The notes below the pieces were generated by a model that was not told the DNA's origin, searched no databases, and saw only the letters and a list, made by a program, of their open reading frames with translations. The position numbers and the translations under genes are program-made. A DNA stretch of 64,000 nt from Pomphorhynchus laevis (Eukaryota; Acanthocephala; Palaeacanthocephala; Echinorhynchida; Pomphorhynchidae): assembly GCA_012934845.2 (NCBI GenBank), contig WNNJ02002550.1, positions 1-64,000 on the forward strand, given 5' to 3'. Of the stretch, positions 33,285-45,151 are shown one piece after another. Each line of letters opens with the position of its first letter. The stretch's first letter is position 1.

Positions 33285-33667
33285 AATAGTTGCTAGGTCA
33301 CACAAGGTAACTTTCGCATTAAAACCAGCTAAAAAATCGTTCTTTTATGACTTCCAATTCCATACACCCTGACTACTAACGCCACCATTGCCACATCCGT
33401 TTTCGTTTCGCTCGCTTTCTTGCACATATTGGTAGCGCCGAACTCATCAGAAAGCTGACTACCAACTCTTCTTACCGAAATTTGAGTCATCCAAGAATCG
33501 AGATGTCGCTCTCCGTACTTGCTTTCGCTCTTGACTGCTAGGCTACGAATCCAGGATTATCAGATTTCACAACGCATATTTACACTTCATTGCTTGGAAG
33601 TCATGAAGGAAGGATTCTGTCGCTGGGTTTCAATGCTAAAGTCACCTGGTGTGACCTAGCAACTATT
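33285..33667. mobile_element. Miniature inverted-repeat transposable element (about 380 bp)
   Basis: The left end AATAGTTGCTAGGTCACAC (33285-33303) and its continuation to about 33355 are matched, with scattered mismatches, by the inverted right end (about 33596-33667, ...GTGTGACCTAGCAACTATT). That gives terminal inverted repeats of about 70 bp. The interior is short and non-coding. The target duplication is unclear because the flanks are AT-rich and similar to each other. Confidence 0.8.
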
Positions 33668-33700
33668 CAATAGATAAATAAGAATCCATCACTAAAATTT

Positions 33701-34180
33701 AAAATGGTGTTGCTTTTTTGACCGAACTTTGATTCACGACTTTCAGTCACTATTTCACTTCCAGACGACCACTTCAGCATCGAAATGATGGAGTACCCGG
33801 CACCACTCATTAGTTGAATGACATACCAACTTGTCGTTTCGGTTGCCTGTGTGACATTGTGAATGAAGGCGTTTCCGACACTTTGCTTAATTGTCTGAGG
33901 CTTACGCTCTTTACCAGATCGAATTGTTGTGCGGACCATCCTTAAACACTTGGCAGAGATTATTGCTGAATTGTCGCCACACTCGTTGGATCCAAATGGA
34001 TACGGTATGTATAATATTAGTGCACGAATGTGCTGAGTATGCAACGGTCCAGGATTTCTTACAAAATACAGCATTTATACAAAATGGTGTTGCTTGTTAG
34101 ACTAGACTTTGATTCACGACTTTCATTCAGCATGTCACTTCTAGACGACCACTTTACCGTCGAAATAATGGAGTACCCAT
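33701..34180. repeat. Pair of about 100-bp direct repeats with an unassigned minus-strand frame between
   Basis: AAAATGGTGTTGCTT...CACGACTTTCA...GGAGTACCC at 33701-33803 recurs at 34081-34180 with about 85-90% identity by eye. A 135-codon minus frame (34074-33667) spans the interval and the first repeat. Its product (SVGNAFIHNVTQATETTSWY..., KWSSGSEIVTESRESKFGQ) matches nothing I recognise, and it is probably part of a mobile element. Confidence 0.7.
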
Positions 34181-34809
34181 CAACTCCATATTATATATAA
34201 TTTATTTTAATATTAAATGCATCATATTACCCTAAGAATGTATTATGTCAATAAAATTCTTAAGGTATTTCTGATTTGAATTTGTCTATAGCACAAAATA
34301 TGTAGTTTCAGTTAAATTTTCTGATTCATTAAATAATCTGACGATGTTAGCTACTGCCACTATTATATTTTTTACTGAGTTACACTAGGTTTTGACTTCG
34401 ATTACTCAGCTAAGTTGGTACTATAGTCTTTTATAAATCCTTGAATAATATTATTATATTAAAATAGTTTTAATTAGAAGCGTGTTTAATCAATTCAAAC
34501 AAAGACGATAGAGTATATATTATAAAAAACCACAGCCCATAAAATTGTAGGCTACTACAGGAGATTTCCTGTTTACAATAAGCATTACTGTCAGCATTCC
34601 AATCACTTCTGATTATGATGAATACAAAAGCAATAAATTAGTAATGAAAACAACAAGGTTTATAAAATTTATGAAATACAATAGATCAAACGTTATCCTT
34701 TCACAAATAATGCTTATAAAAATACTGTAATTAAACAATTTAAAAGGGATCACCATTAATTTGAAACATGCAAGCTTTTCTTAAACTATAAAGCATTAAA
34801 ATTTAATGA
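34181..34809. other. 3' flank of the large minus-strand gene
   Basis: AT-rich, non-coding. It should hold the 3' UTR of the gene ending at 34810. No other feature was seen. Confidence 0.5.
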
Positions 34810-35306
34810 CTATTCGGACACTTGAGATTTGTTGATGTTCTTCGTGGGTAAAGAACTATTATCGTCGAAGTTTAGCTCTGTTACTGAACTATGCAAGAAT
34901 CCAGTTTCACGTAGTATTTTGAATGCCTCTTGCTCTGCCCGGTGTAGAATTTCATCACTCTTACCTAACAAGGAAATATTTAGACCGTCCCAGTAAAGAC
35001 CGCATGAATTTAGTAACCGCTTAACATCTTCAGGGCTTACCGGAATCTCATGCACACACCCGTCTTGTTCCAAAATCATCCTAACATCAAATCCATCCAA
35101 AGCGTCATTGTATCGCACTGCTGGCTTCCGTCCTCTGTAGAAAAGTATTCGAGCCCGTTCATTAGCCTCACGCCATGTTAAACCTTGACCAACATTTATA
35201 AGTTTTCCCGCAGGTGATGTAGTTAATGAGTAGTTGCCTCGATGATCCCTGCATTCAATTGTTGAATGATCTGGGATAGCAAAGCATATTTCACGGAGAA
35301 CCAATG
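34810..35306 (-). CDS. Unrecognised large protein, last exon (exon C)
   Basis: The exon starts right after acceptor TTTTTAG (35307-35308 in reverse) and ends at TAG 34810-34812. It contributes about 165 residues. There is no ATG at its start; the first in-frame codon commonly read as a start is TTG. Its incoming phase (two bases, CA) fits the outgoing phase of exon B (one base, C), giving proline at the junction. The segment looks like a compact folded domain (ECRDHRGNYSLTTSPAG, NVGQGLTWREANERARILF, CGLYWDGLNISLL) with an acidic tail ending QVSE. No family was recognised. Confidence 0.75.
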
Positions 35307-36940
35307 CTAAAAATACATAACTACATTAGAAATCAAAATTGTATGTAATTGATGGAATTTTTGTTTTGAGAATTTCAATTAAAATGATTTTAAACTAAAA
35401 AAACAAATCTAATTAACTTAATTACAGCTAATTAACTTAGAACTATATCAATTTTCATTGACAGTGCTTAACATGATGAGATAAAGAAAGATTGAAAAAT
35501 AAAATTTTAATACAAAAATAAAACAAGATATGTTATCTTTGTGATGAGATAAAACTGATGATAAGTATGGAAAATGAATTTTGTTTTCGTTATTTATAAT
35601 GTCAACACCTGTTGGTAAACATTGCGTAATGTTTTAAATAACTTATTAAAGTTCCTTGCTTTTTCGTTATTTATACTAATTCAGTATAGATGGGTAGAAG
35701 TTCTAACATAATGAATACGTAATCAAAATCCTTAAAATTAAGTATTGGACTTTTAATATATTTAAAATAATATTAATATTTCAAATTATTTAATATTTTA
35801 CCATTGAAAAGTATATATAGTAGGCATTCAATCATATGGTGTCCATATTTGATTAGCCCATGAGTAAAATCACTTTGATAATCTGCTCTTCACATTCGAT
35901 TTAATTTATAAAATTTGTCAAGTCACGTCTGCGCACGTAATCGCTTCTATCGTTTTGTTGTAAATGCAGTCATTTTCATTTGTCTACATGAATCAGAAAA
36001 TACATTTTATATTTTTATATAAATATATAAATTTCTATTTATATATTGATATATATAGTTGTTTAATATTATTTATTATTTCTATCTTTTGGAGAAGAAA
36101 AAATAAATTATTTTCTCAGAAAGAATAATATAATGAAAAACGATTGAAAGTTTTATTAAGTTAAATAAGTTTTATTAATTTTGTTTAGAAAATCAGTTGT
36201 AGCTGAAATGTATTTCAATATGATTTTTAATAACTTCAATATATAAAAAAGCGTTTAAGATCAATATATGTTTCTTATTATTGAGATTCGTGACTGAATA
36301 TCATTTTCTGCTAAATTTTAAATTATTTAACAAATCGGTGAATATTAAATAAATCAGGTTGACTGAATATCATTTTCTGCAAAATTTTAGATTATTTAAC
36401 AAATCTTTGAATGTTGGTGGACGTTGGTGGACCCATACATTAGTTAGCGTCTACTACGTAGGTGGACTGCCTGCTATAACAAGCAGTTCAACAAATGTGA
36501 CTGTCTTTTATAATAGTGAAACAAGGATCTTATACCCGTATGATAAATTCAACAACAAAAAGCAGTTAAATTTTAACACCCAGTGTAGTTGATCTTTTTA
36601 ATGCAATAATGATATCAAAATTTAACTAATATAGCATTAATGAATACATTAATGAATGAATATAAGTTAATAAATATAATGAATATATTATTTATACCTA
36701 ATGAATATATTATTTAACATTAACTAATGAATACATTGTATATGATTTATTAATTAATTCATAATATATGATTTTTATTTTAAAGTTTAATTATAAATTA
36801 TATCGTTATATAAATATAAATTGTATAATATCTTATATAATCATTTATTATTTATAATTATTTATCTTTATTTTCTATTTATAAATAATATAAAATACGT
36901 AGACTAAGTTATCTGATCTGATTATAATAAAGCAACTTAC
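35307..36940. other. Intron 2 of the large minus-strand gene, with a short tandem repeat
   Basis: Bounded by donor GTAAGT (36940-36935) and acceptor TTTTTAG. Within it, about 55 bases starting GACTGAATATCATTTTCTGC occur twice (36291 and 36360). The plus-strand frame of 77 codons at 36359 covers the second copy and is not considered a gene. The end nearest exon B shares a TATAAATAATATAAAATACG segment with 44530-44583. Confidence 0.7.
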
Positions 36941-39900
36941 GTTTTCCGTAAAGTCGATCCTTCATCAAAGCCAAAGCGTCCTTACTATCAGGATTTTCGA
37001 ACTCTGTTGCGAAATATGCTTGTTCCAGCAAAAGAACGAGCAATTCAGCAGTTGACTCATGTTTTGCTTTCTTTTTTATTAGATCTGTTAATTCTTCAAA
37101 CGTTTTAATATTTGCAGCTTCATTTATAGCATAATCTATAAGTTCATCGAGATTTTCCTCATTGCAAGCATTCTGCACGCTAGGTAATGATGAGTTACCT
37201 GCATCAAAGATAATTTCCTTTATGATATGCGTTAGCAGATACTTATTTTGTTTAAGGTTATCTAGTGCCCGATCGCTAAGCAATCGATCATCACCGTTTT
37301 GTATTCTACATGATTCGATATCTTTTGAATGCAGAATATTTATCAATATACGAACTGATGAATGACCACATTCCTGTTGTAGTCGTCCTGATCGGAGGCC
37401 CTCTTCAATATCAAAGACAACGTACTCAACTAGCTGACTGTCTTTTGGATAAAGACGGTGTAATTGGCTTCGCAAATCGGTAGTATTCGCCACTTGTCGC
37501 TTAGCCATCAAATTATAGGCATCTTGTATAATCTTATTTAACTTTCGATGTTTTCTCTGCAGAGATGGATCGCTAGATGATGATATAATTCGCCGCTCTG
37601 TAGTATCGACCAAATTTTGCATATTAGTTGGCTGGAATAACCAGGCCACTTTTGATGGATATTGGAATCCTCCTAGGAGACCGACACCCGCGTACTTTTC
37701 TCCGATTTCGTGTAGAATATTGTCAATATCAGCATCTGTTATGGGTTTACCTAAGTCATATCTAGTTGCCAGCAATTGAATTACATCAATACAAGGATCA
37801 ACAGCGTAGAAGAATTTTGGATTTTCATTTTTCAAGTCGTTACTCAATAGCAAAATTGACGCTACCTGCGCATCGCGAATTCTTGGTAAAATCTTTTTAA
37901 TTAACTTAGATGTTTCACTTGCATTAGTTTTATCAAGATTCCATGTAACTCGCATGCGACTGGCAATGCGATTGCTTAAATTGGGCAATTGAGAAGAGGG
38001 AATTCTTTGGAGACTATCCATTATCTTTATGCAATCTGGAGACATCGGTACTGTTATTGTTTTTTCAGATGCGCATGAAAAGCATTTAGATGGAGGTCGG
38101 ATAACTCCCGCTTTTATTTTAGATTGACCACCTCCAGCTGGTAATACCGTTTGTGTGTCCGTACTAATCGATGTTAATCGATATTGTGGAAGTTTTAAGC
38201 CATCGTGAGCAAATTCAGCAGCATCCGCGCTATACAATGTTCGATTATCATCTAGTACTTTAACCAATGCCTCTGGTACTTGCTCTTCCGTAATGAATCC
38301 AGCTTCGTAATCTCTTTCAACGAAAGACATTGACAAAATTACAAGATCAATCATTGCTAACGGGTATCGTCCAATAAGTTTTGTACGTACTTTGTCAGCT
38401 GGTTGTCCATTGTTTAATTCTAGACAAATTTCATCTAGCAACTGGTCCGCATTTTCTCCTGGGAATATTTGGTTTAGACGCTTTCGAAGCAACGTAAACG
38501 CATATGGCATGTCTAGTAGTAGATTTCTTCTTCCACTTAACGGAATATCTGGTAATTGAAATGAGGGTACGCCAATATTAAGTTTTTGAGAACGAGACAG
38601 TGATTCACCACTTCGACGATGCGGTTTCGTTTTTGATTTTGTGGCTTCTATAGGTTCAGTGATGAAATTCTGTCTTATGTGTTGATCATTCGATTTAGAC
38701 TTTCTTTTCGGCTTTTTAACCGATTTACTCACTTGCTTTTGCTTATCTTTGGATTTCGATGTAAAGCATCTTGTACACACTCCGTCTAAATTGGATTTGG
38801 TACGATGAACAGGCTTTACACTGGGCTGTTGTTGCATATCTAATAACTTGTCAGTGCCAATTTCACTTACATATGTCGAAACCTGTCTTTGTTGATGATG
38901 TTGATGCTTGTCGTGAAATCTAATCATATTGCACACGTTATCCGTGCATTTCGTTGTGCCGCTTGGTATTTCAGTAGGTGCTTTCTTCTTTTTTCTAGAA
39001 GCAAGTATCTGGTGACAGGTAATGATACCACATATCTTTTCAACTGTACTGAATCGTGGCTCTGCATCTCGTTTATCATCCTTAGACAACCTTTCACTTA
39101 GTTTCCCTTTAGTGATATTAGTTGTTTTTTTATCAACTCTTTCGTTCATACTAAAATGTAGCTTTGGTTCTTTGCTGGACATACATCGATGACAATCAAG
39201 TATATTTCTAATATTAGAATGTTGCCGAGTCTGTTGGTATTCATCTGGCCTATGAAATTCACGAGGTTCCACTATCCTTACAGGTTCCTTTAATTTTACA
39301 TCTAAATTCTTAGTAGCATGGATTTCAGCTGTTACCATTGCTCTACCCTCCAATACATCTACTGTTTCGTCAAGTTTCGTTCTTGCCAATTCATCGAGTG
39401 GAATGTTTTCTTCCCTCTGAATAATCGCATGTGTTGGAATATCATAAGTTTCACGAGACTTGATACGATAATCGTCTATTTTTTTATCCTTATCTTTTAA
39501 CTCATAAGCCTTTGGAATATCGACATCCGCATACACTTCAATCTCCGGTTTGCTTCTTGTTCTTTTTGATTGCTTATGCTTTTCAACTAAAATAATATCA
39601 GGGGTATCATAGGATGGTAATTTACCAACGGATATTGAAGGCCAATGAACTGCCGGTGCTCCTAACCTTTTCGAATCGTCATCGGTTGACGGTTGATTCA
39701 CTGTAGAAATATCAAGAATTTCAACTACTTTATCTGATTCTCGGTGCTTTTGTGTGGAACTCTTACGTCGTTCTTTTGTACTTCCACCAAAACAAGAGAA
39801 ACATTTAATATTGCAAGCACCTGGTAGTTTGTCTGAATGTTTAGCTACCTTACCACCTTTTATTGACGGCAAATCTTTATTGTCTGTGATTATTCCACAT

Positions 39901-40159
39901 ATGTGAGGATGAGTTGCTTGATGTGGACTGGCGACTACGTCTGGCAGCTGATGTTGACCATGATCACATTTTCTATCAACCCGAGGAATTAAACGATCAT
40001 GATCATTAATTATCGATAGCAAATGAGCGGTCGGAAGCTCTGAGCTCATGCTGCTTTTTTCCGTATATGTGGTATCATCATGCCTCGGTCTTCCTACATG
40101 ACTTGTGTGGCTCGATGTTATCGTTCCTCTTCTATCTTCATAAGTGGGTGTCGTGATAT
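36941..40159 (-). CDS. Unrecognised large protein, central exon (exon B)
   Basis: 1,073 codons open throughout, ending in GGAAAAC|GTAAGT. The 5' limit was set by the acceptor CTAATTTAG at 40160, which matches the phase of exon A; an alternative acceptor (TTTATAG, exon from 40205) is phase 0. The first 450 residues are Lys/Arg/Ser-rich and probably disordered. Short C-x-x-C motifs followed by basic residues recur: KCFSCFGGSTKERRK, CHRCMSSKE, ITCHQILASRKKKK, VCTRCFTSKSKDK and KCFSCASEK. ICGIIT occurs twice. The C-terminal 500 residues are helical, with segments that look like loosely repeated modules of 50-60 residues (LLDEICLELNNG...YPLAMIDLVI; IIQDAYNLMA...YPKDSQLVEYVV; LIDYAINEAAN...LLVLLLEQA). 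No known domain was recognised and no membrane segment or signal is evident. Confidence 0.78.
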
Positions 40160-40663
40160 CTAAATTAGAAAATATGTACGGGTTATTGGCCAATAAATGA
40201 TTTGTCTATAAATACATTTAATTATGTATGACATGTGTGTGCATTTATTTATCTGCAGTGTCAACTGGCTTTACCTACCCAATAAGGCCAAGGAATTAAT
40301 TTGATAAAATTTTCAAGTAAGGGTGTAATATTTTTAAGGTTTATTTTTAAAATTATATAAATGAGATTGTATAATGAATTAGTGTCTTTAAAAGAGTAAC
40401 TTAGATTTATAGCATTGTTCCATCAGGATACTTAAATTGCTTTTGTAGATGTCGTTGTTCTACAATAAACAACATTATCTACAGAATTATAGTAGAATTA
40501 AAAGGAAAATCATTGTTTTGCGAATTAATTGTTTTCAAAAATATACTGTGCATTCAATTTAAGTGGTAAGAATGTCTTCCTTGACGCGCGTTGTTCAAGA
40601 ACTCAAGTTAAATTTACTGCTAATGGTAACTTAAAGTATGATTACCTCCAAAGCATTATATAT
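40160..40663. other. Intron 1 of the large minus-strand gene, proximal part
   Basis: AT-rich non-coding sequence next to exon B. A plus-strand 119-codon frame from 40529 runs into the hairpin at 40664 and mostly translates repeat sequence. Confidence 0.5.
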
Positions 40664-40798
40664 ATTACAAGAAGGCGAGGAAACAAGAATATTTATTTGA
40701 TTAGAAAAATCCAATATTTCGACGACACTACGGCACGTCATCTTCAGGGTTGTAAGTTGTTACAAATAAATATTCTTGTTTCCTCGCCTTCTTGTAAT
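40664..40798. repeat. 35-bp perfect inverted repeat with hammerhead-like loop
   Basis: Arms 40664-40698 and 40764-40798 (ATTACAAGAAGGCGAGGAAA... and its exact complement) enclose a 65-base loop. On the minus strand the loop holds CTGAAGA, T, GACG, loop, CGTC, GAAA (40747-40717). Confidence 0.9.
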
Positions 40799-40991
40799 AA
40801 TTCGGATTGGAAACGAATTTTCTCTATTAAATATAAAATTAAAATAACTTCATTGGGCCTTGAGAACAACCGGTTAACTGATTACTAGGGAATAGTAAAC
40901 CAGTTTATAATTTCAACAACACTTAAAACTATCACTTTATATTAATAATTATTAAAGCTGGATCAAAGGAAAGACGTAATTATTTTTGATA

Positions 40992-41019
40992 TTTCGCTAA
41001 CTTCTGTTAGCATCTTCAA
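40992..41019 (-). other. Second hammerhead-like core
   Basis: On the minus strand: TTGAAGA, T, GCTAAC, AGAA, GTTAGC, GAAA. The six-base-pair stem is perfect, but the first core base is T where a hammerhead has C. Confidence 0.35.
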
Positions 41020-41114
41020 GAAATTACAAATTACAGAAATACGATACCGATCAATGATCAATAATAGATCAGTATCAACTATTAAAAACTTTATATTGAT
41101 GTGATAATGATAAG

Positions 41115-41265
41115 AGCCCGCGTGGCCGAATGGTGGAGGCGTGTGCATTGCAAACTCTATGTACGGGGTTCAAACCTCGAGCATGCACTCTTCATAGCTT
41201 GTCAAAGCCACAAGATCACGTTGCCGAAATACGTAGGGTCACCAGACGATACCACTCTTTATTAA
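41115..41265 (+). mobile_element. tRNA-derived SINE, copy b
   Basis: Nearly identical to the 6341 copy from GCCCGCGTGGCCGAATGG through the B-box GGTTCAAACC to GAGCATGCACTCTTC. The body has diverged a little (CAAGATCACGTTGCCGAAAT) and it ends CCACTCTTTATTAAT. It lies in intron 1 of the minus-strand gene in the opposite orientation. Confidence 0.8.
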
Positions 41266-41651
41266 TGTAGCAATAATAAAGTGACAATAATTTAAAAAAT
41301 ATAAATATTTTAAACTTTTTAAATTAATAAATGTTTCTTATTAATAATTAAAATTATAAGTAAGAAATAAATATTTAAAAAATAGTATTTAGTATTAAAT
41401 TATAAATATTTAGTATTTTACAAAATACTAAATAGATATATTTAATTTCATAATCACTAGCTTATTCTAGTGAACAGCTTCTGACATTAGAAAAAATAAT
41501 CACAGAATTTTGATTAAATTATTTTTGATTAAATTTTGATTAAATTAATTTTAATTAAATTTTTTGATGATACTAGTAGAAAGTAACGAAATATAAAAAT
41601 GAATATTCTTCGTACATAAATACTAATTTTAAATTATGATTGTAAAGCAAT

Positions 41652-42490
41652 ATTAATACTCAATTATAATCAATATGCTTGATTATAATTATATTGATCA
41701 ATATAATCATATAATTATATAATTATAATCACAATAATTATATTGATCAATATAATCAATATAATTAATACTCAATTATAATCAATATGCTTGATTATAA
41801 TTATATTGATCAATATAATCATATAATTATAATTATATAATTATAATCACAATAATTATATTGATCAATATAATCAATATAATTAATACTCAATTATAAT
41901 CAATATGCTTGATTATAATTATATTGATCAATATAATCATATAATTATAATTATAATCACAATAATTATATTGATCAATATAATCAATATAATTAATACT
42001 CAATTATAATCAATATGCTTGATTATAATTATATTGATCAATATAATCATATAATTATAATTATATAATTATAATCACAATAATTATATTGATCAATATA
42101 ATCAATATAATTAATACTCAATTATAATCAATATGCTTGATTATAATTATATTGATCAATATAATCATATAATTATAATTATATAATTATAATCACAATA
42201 ATTATATTGATCAATATAATCAATATAATTAATACTCAATTATAATCAATATGCTTGATTATAATTATATTGATCAATATAATCATATAATTATAATTAT
42301 ATAATTATAATCACAATAATTATATTGATCAATATAATCAATATAATTAATACTCAATTATAATCAATATGCTTGATTATAATTATATTGATCAATATAA
42401 TCATATAATTATAATTATATAATTATAATCACAATAATTATATTGATCAATATAATCAATATAATTAATACTCAATTATAATCAATATGA
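41652..42490. repeat. AT-rich satellite, seven units of 110-119 bp
   Basis: The landmark ATTAATACTCAATTATAATC recurs near 41652, 41763, 41882, 41992, 42110, 42229, 42346 and 42464. Units are almost identical apart from an ATAATTATAATT length difference (110-111 versus 118-119 bp). Each contains the perfect 20-base palindrome ATTATATTGATCAATATAAT. Confidence 0.97.
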
Positions 42491-45151
42491 TTGATTTTAA
42501 AATATAGTAAATTAAATTAATTATAATTATAATAAGGTTCACTTAAATTGCAGTGAAATTAATACTACACATTTCAATATACAATTTCAATAACGTTGAA
42601 TAACAGCTTGAATTTACAAACAATTAATGTTAGATTGTTTTACAAAACAAGATGTAAAACTGTTTTGTGAAATGTAAAATTGCACAGATATAAATCTTGG
42701 AATGAAGGACCTTAATTGCTTAAATTGTTATAACAATTAAACTGTTATAATTAATTTAAGTTAAATTATCTTAAATATAAAAGTATAATTTAAGATAATC
42801 TAAATTATCTTAAATTATAAAAGTTTATCTTAAATTAAAAATTTAATTTAAGTTGTTATAATTCTATAGCAATTGTATTATTGTCGAAATGGTGATTTGG
42901 TATTAAGCAGCCGCAAGAACAGAAATTGTCTGTATTCGATGAAAATCCAAATTTATGAAATTGATTACCGGTACGCTTAAAGTATATTGGCTGTCTGTAA
43001 ATAAGTAAAATGTAAGTAAAATGACAGCTGCTAGCGAGGGGCTAAAGTGTCTGGTAAATTATGACAAATGGTAAATCACCGCGTTCTTGTATTAAAGCCT
43101 CTTGGAATGAAGGACCTTAATTTCTTAAACAGAAAAGTTATCGATCTGTTGGAATTCGATAGCATTCGATAACACCTCAGAGCACATAGGTGTTGAAACA
43201 AAGCGCATATGCGTTTCCTTTGAAAGGGGTTGTAGCTGTACGTATAAATTATTAACACCTATGATACAGACTAGCAATGTGAATGTTGTTGTGTGTTGTG
43301 TAAATTCTTTATTCGTTGTTCCCAATTTAGAGATTGACTAGCTATCGCCATTTTATGCCGATAGTTACATCATACACTTGTATTTTTTATAAAACTTGAT
43401 TAATATCTAAATGAAAATTCATGACAAATTCACAAGCTTCACATGTGAGTATTTTCCTGGTAAAAATGTCGATGAATTGAATTTTTATCGAATATTTGAA
43501 ATATCTAAACTAAAGAATTCTGATAAAATCTGAATTTTAGATTTTTGATAAAATTCTAATTTAGATAAAATTCGAGATTTTCAAGTAATATGAAACTAGA
43601 TAGGTTAATTTAAGCCAATGGATGCACGAGCCTAGTAAATTCATGTCGGTTTAGTTTATCATCTTCACGTGATTTGTTTAATAATTATAGAGGTCATATC
43701 GGTCTTTGGTAACCATAGGAAGTTAACGAGTATAAAGAATTTTTCTGTTTTTAGCTAGTATTTTTACTGTTGCTTTTAAAATCGGATTGCATCTGAACAA
43801 TGTAGAACTTTATCTATAAGTCTATTTATAAATGATCGTTATTAATATTTAATAATTAATTAATCATTATTTATTAATGATTATAATTAATACAAAATTA
43901 TAAGATGTTTATAATTTTATCGACCTGTTTTGTTAATAAAAACCAAATGCTTAATGTTTCGTTTACAAATAAGCTAATTATACAAATTAAATAAATAAAA
44001 CGTCTGTTAAAAAAGGTTTGATGGTTTTATGTCGTATTAAAATGCAATATTCGAAGCATTAGCATTTTGTTTATGAACAATAATATCGCCAGAAAACTAA
44101 AAAAATTTAAATCAGAAGGATATTTCCCTGAATATGATATAAACTAATATTCGTTTATAATAATTTTATCGTATTAAATTCCAATTATTAAATCTAAATT
44201 ATTAAATTCAGATTTAAATCTCAATTATTAAATCTAATCAAATTTAATCAGAGGAAATACGTCATTCGCATTTATTTGGCCCTACTACTAAGTTGGCTCT
44301 AGGAATAGTGGCCGAAACCTGATAGCATAGCAGTTCCTTCTGATGATTTATATTCATTATTCTGATACATCGTCTGTTATTTATTATTCAACTCATAACA
44401 ATTGACTTTTATTTTAAATTTCAATTTTAAATTTTAGCTTGATATAAATTATATAAAATCTTATATAACATTTATTTATTATTTATAATTATTTATTATT
44501 AAATTATTTAAGTTATTTAATCATAATTAATTTAATTTATAAATAATATAAAATACGAAGACTCAGTTAGCTAATCTGATTTAAGTATGACTTATTACCG
44601 AAAGATCATAATCTCAAATACAAATAGAAGGATCAACAAAGCGATTAGGACTTGCACATATGTATTCATTTTGGACAATTAAAATGTATTTAAAAACAAG
44701 CAAAAATGTATTTAATTTTTAGATCTGTGTGTATTTATCTGAACAATAGGTTTTATTTGTTTCATTTGTTACAAAATATCATTAAATTATTATTGTTATC
44801 AATAATTATTATATTATTATTTAATTATTATGTTTTATATATCTTATATATTATATCATCTGCAGTATGTTATATTTTATGTTAATAGAAGCGGATTATT
44901 TATTAAAATCGTGAATGCTTTTTGTGAATAAATTAAAAACTTTCTTGTTTAGTCAACCAATAGCAGTTGCACACTTACTATAACATTTCACTTTTATAAA
45001 AGTAAAATTTTAAGTTTAGTTTGAATTTCCAAAGTTTGAATTATTTTATAAGCAATTTCACTATTCTGTCTTTTTTCAATCTCTAACTGATTGAATTTAT
45101 TTAACTTATTAGCATTTTTAATTAAGATCTTTTTCAAAATTTCGTGCTTAC
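42491..45151. other. Rest of intron 1 of the large minus-strand gene
   Basis: AT-rich. A 23-base segment CTTGGAATGAAGGACCTTAA(TT) occurs at 42696 and 43100. A TTTATAAATAATATAAAATACG segment plus AGACT...CTGAT at 44530-44583 is shared with 36880-36925 and, partly, 56649-56692. Short frames at 43076-43325 are not convincing exons. Confidence 0.6.

Noticed and set aside
33097-33372. 91-codon plus frame
   Set aside because: It spans the end of the 32-kb repeat and the MITE terminus, so it is repeat-derived.
44994-45151. C-terminal 50 codons of the 462-codon frame as true coding sequence
   Set aside because: A consensus donor GTAAGC at 45151 is in the phase required by exon B and the tail is low-complexity Lys/Ile/Leu; kept only as the alternative if unspliced.
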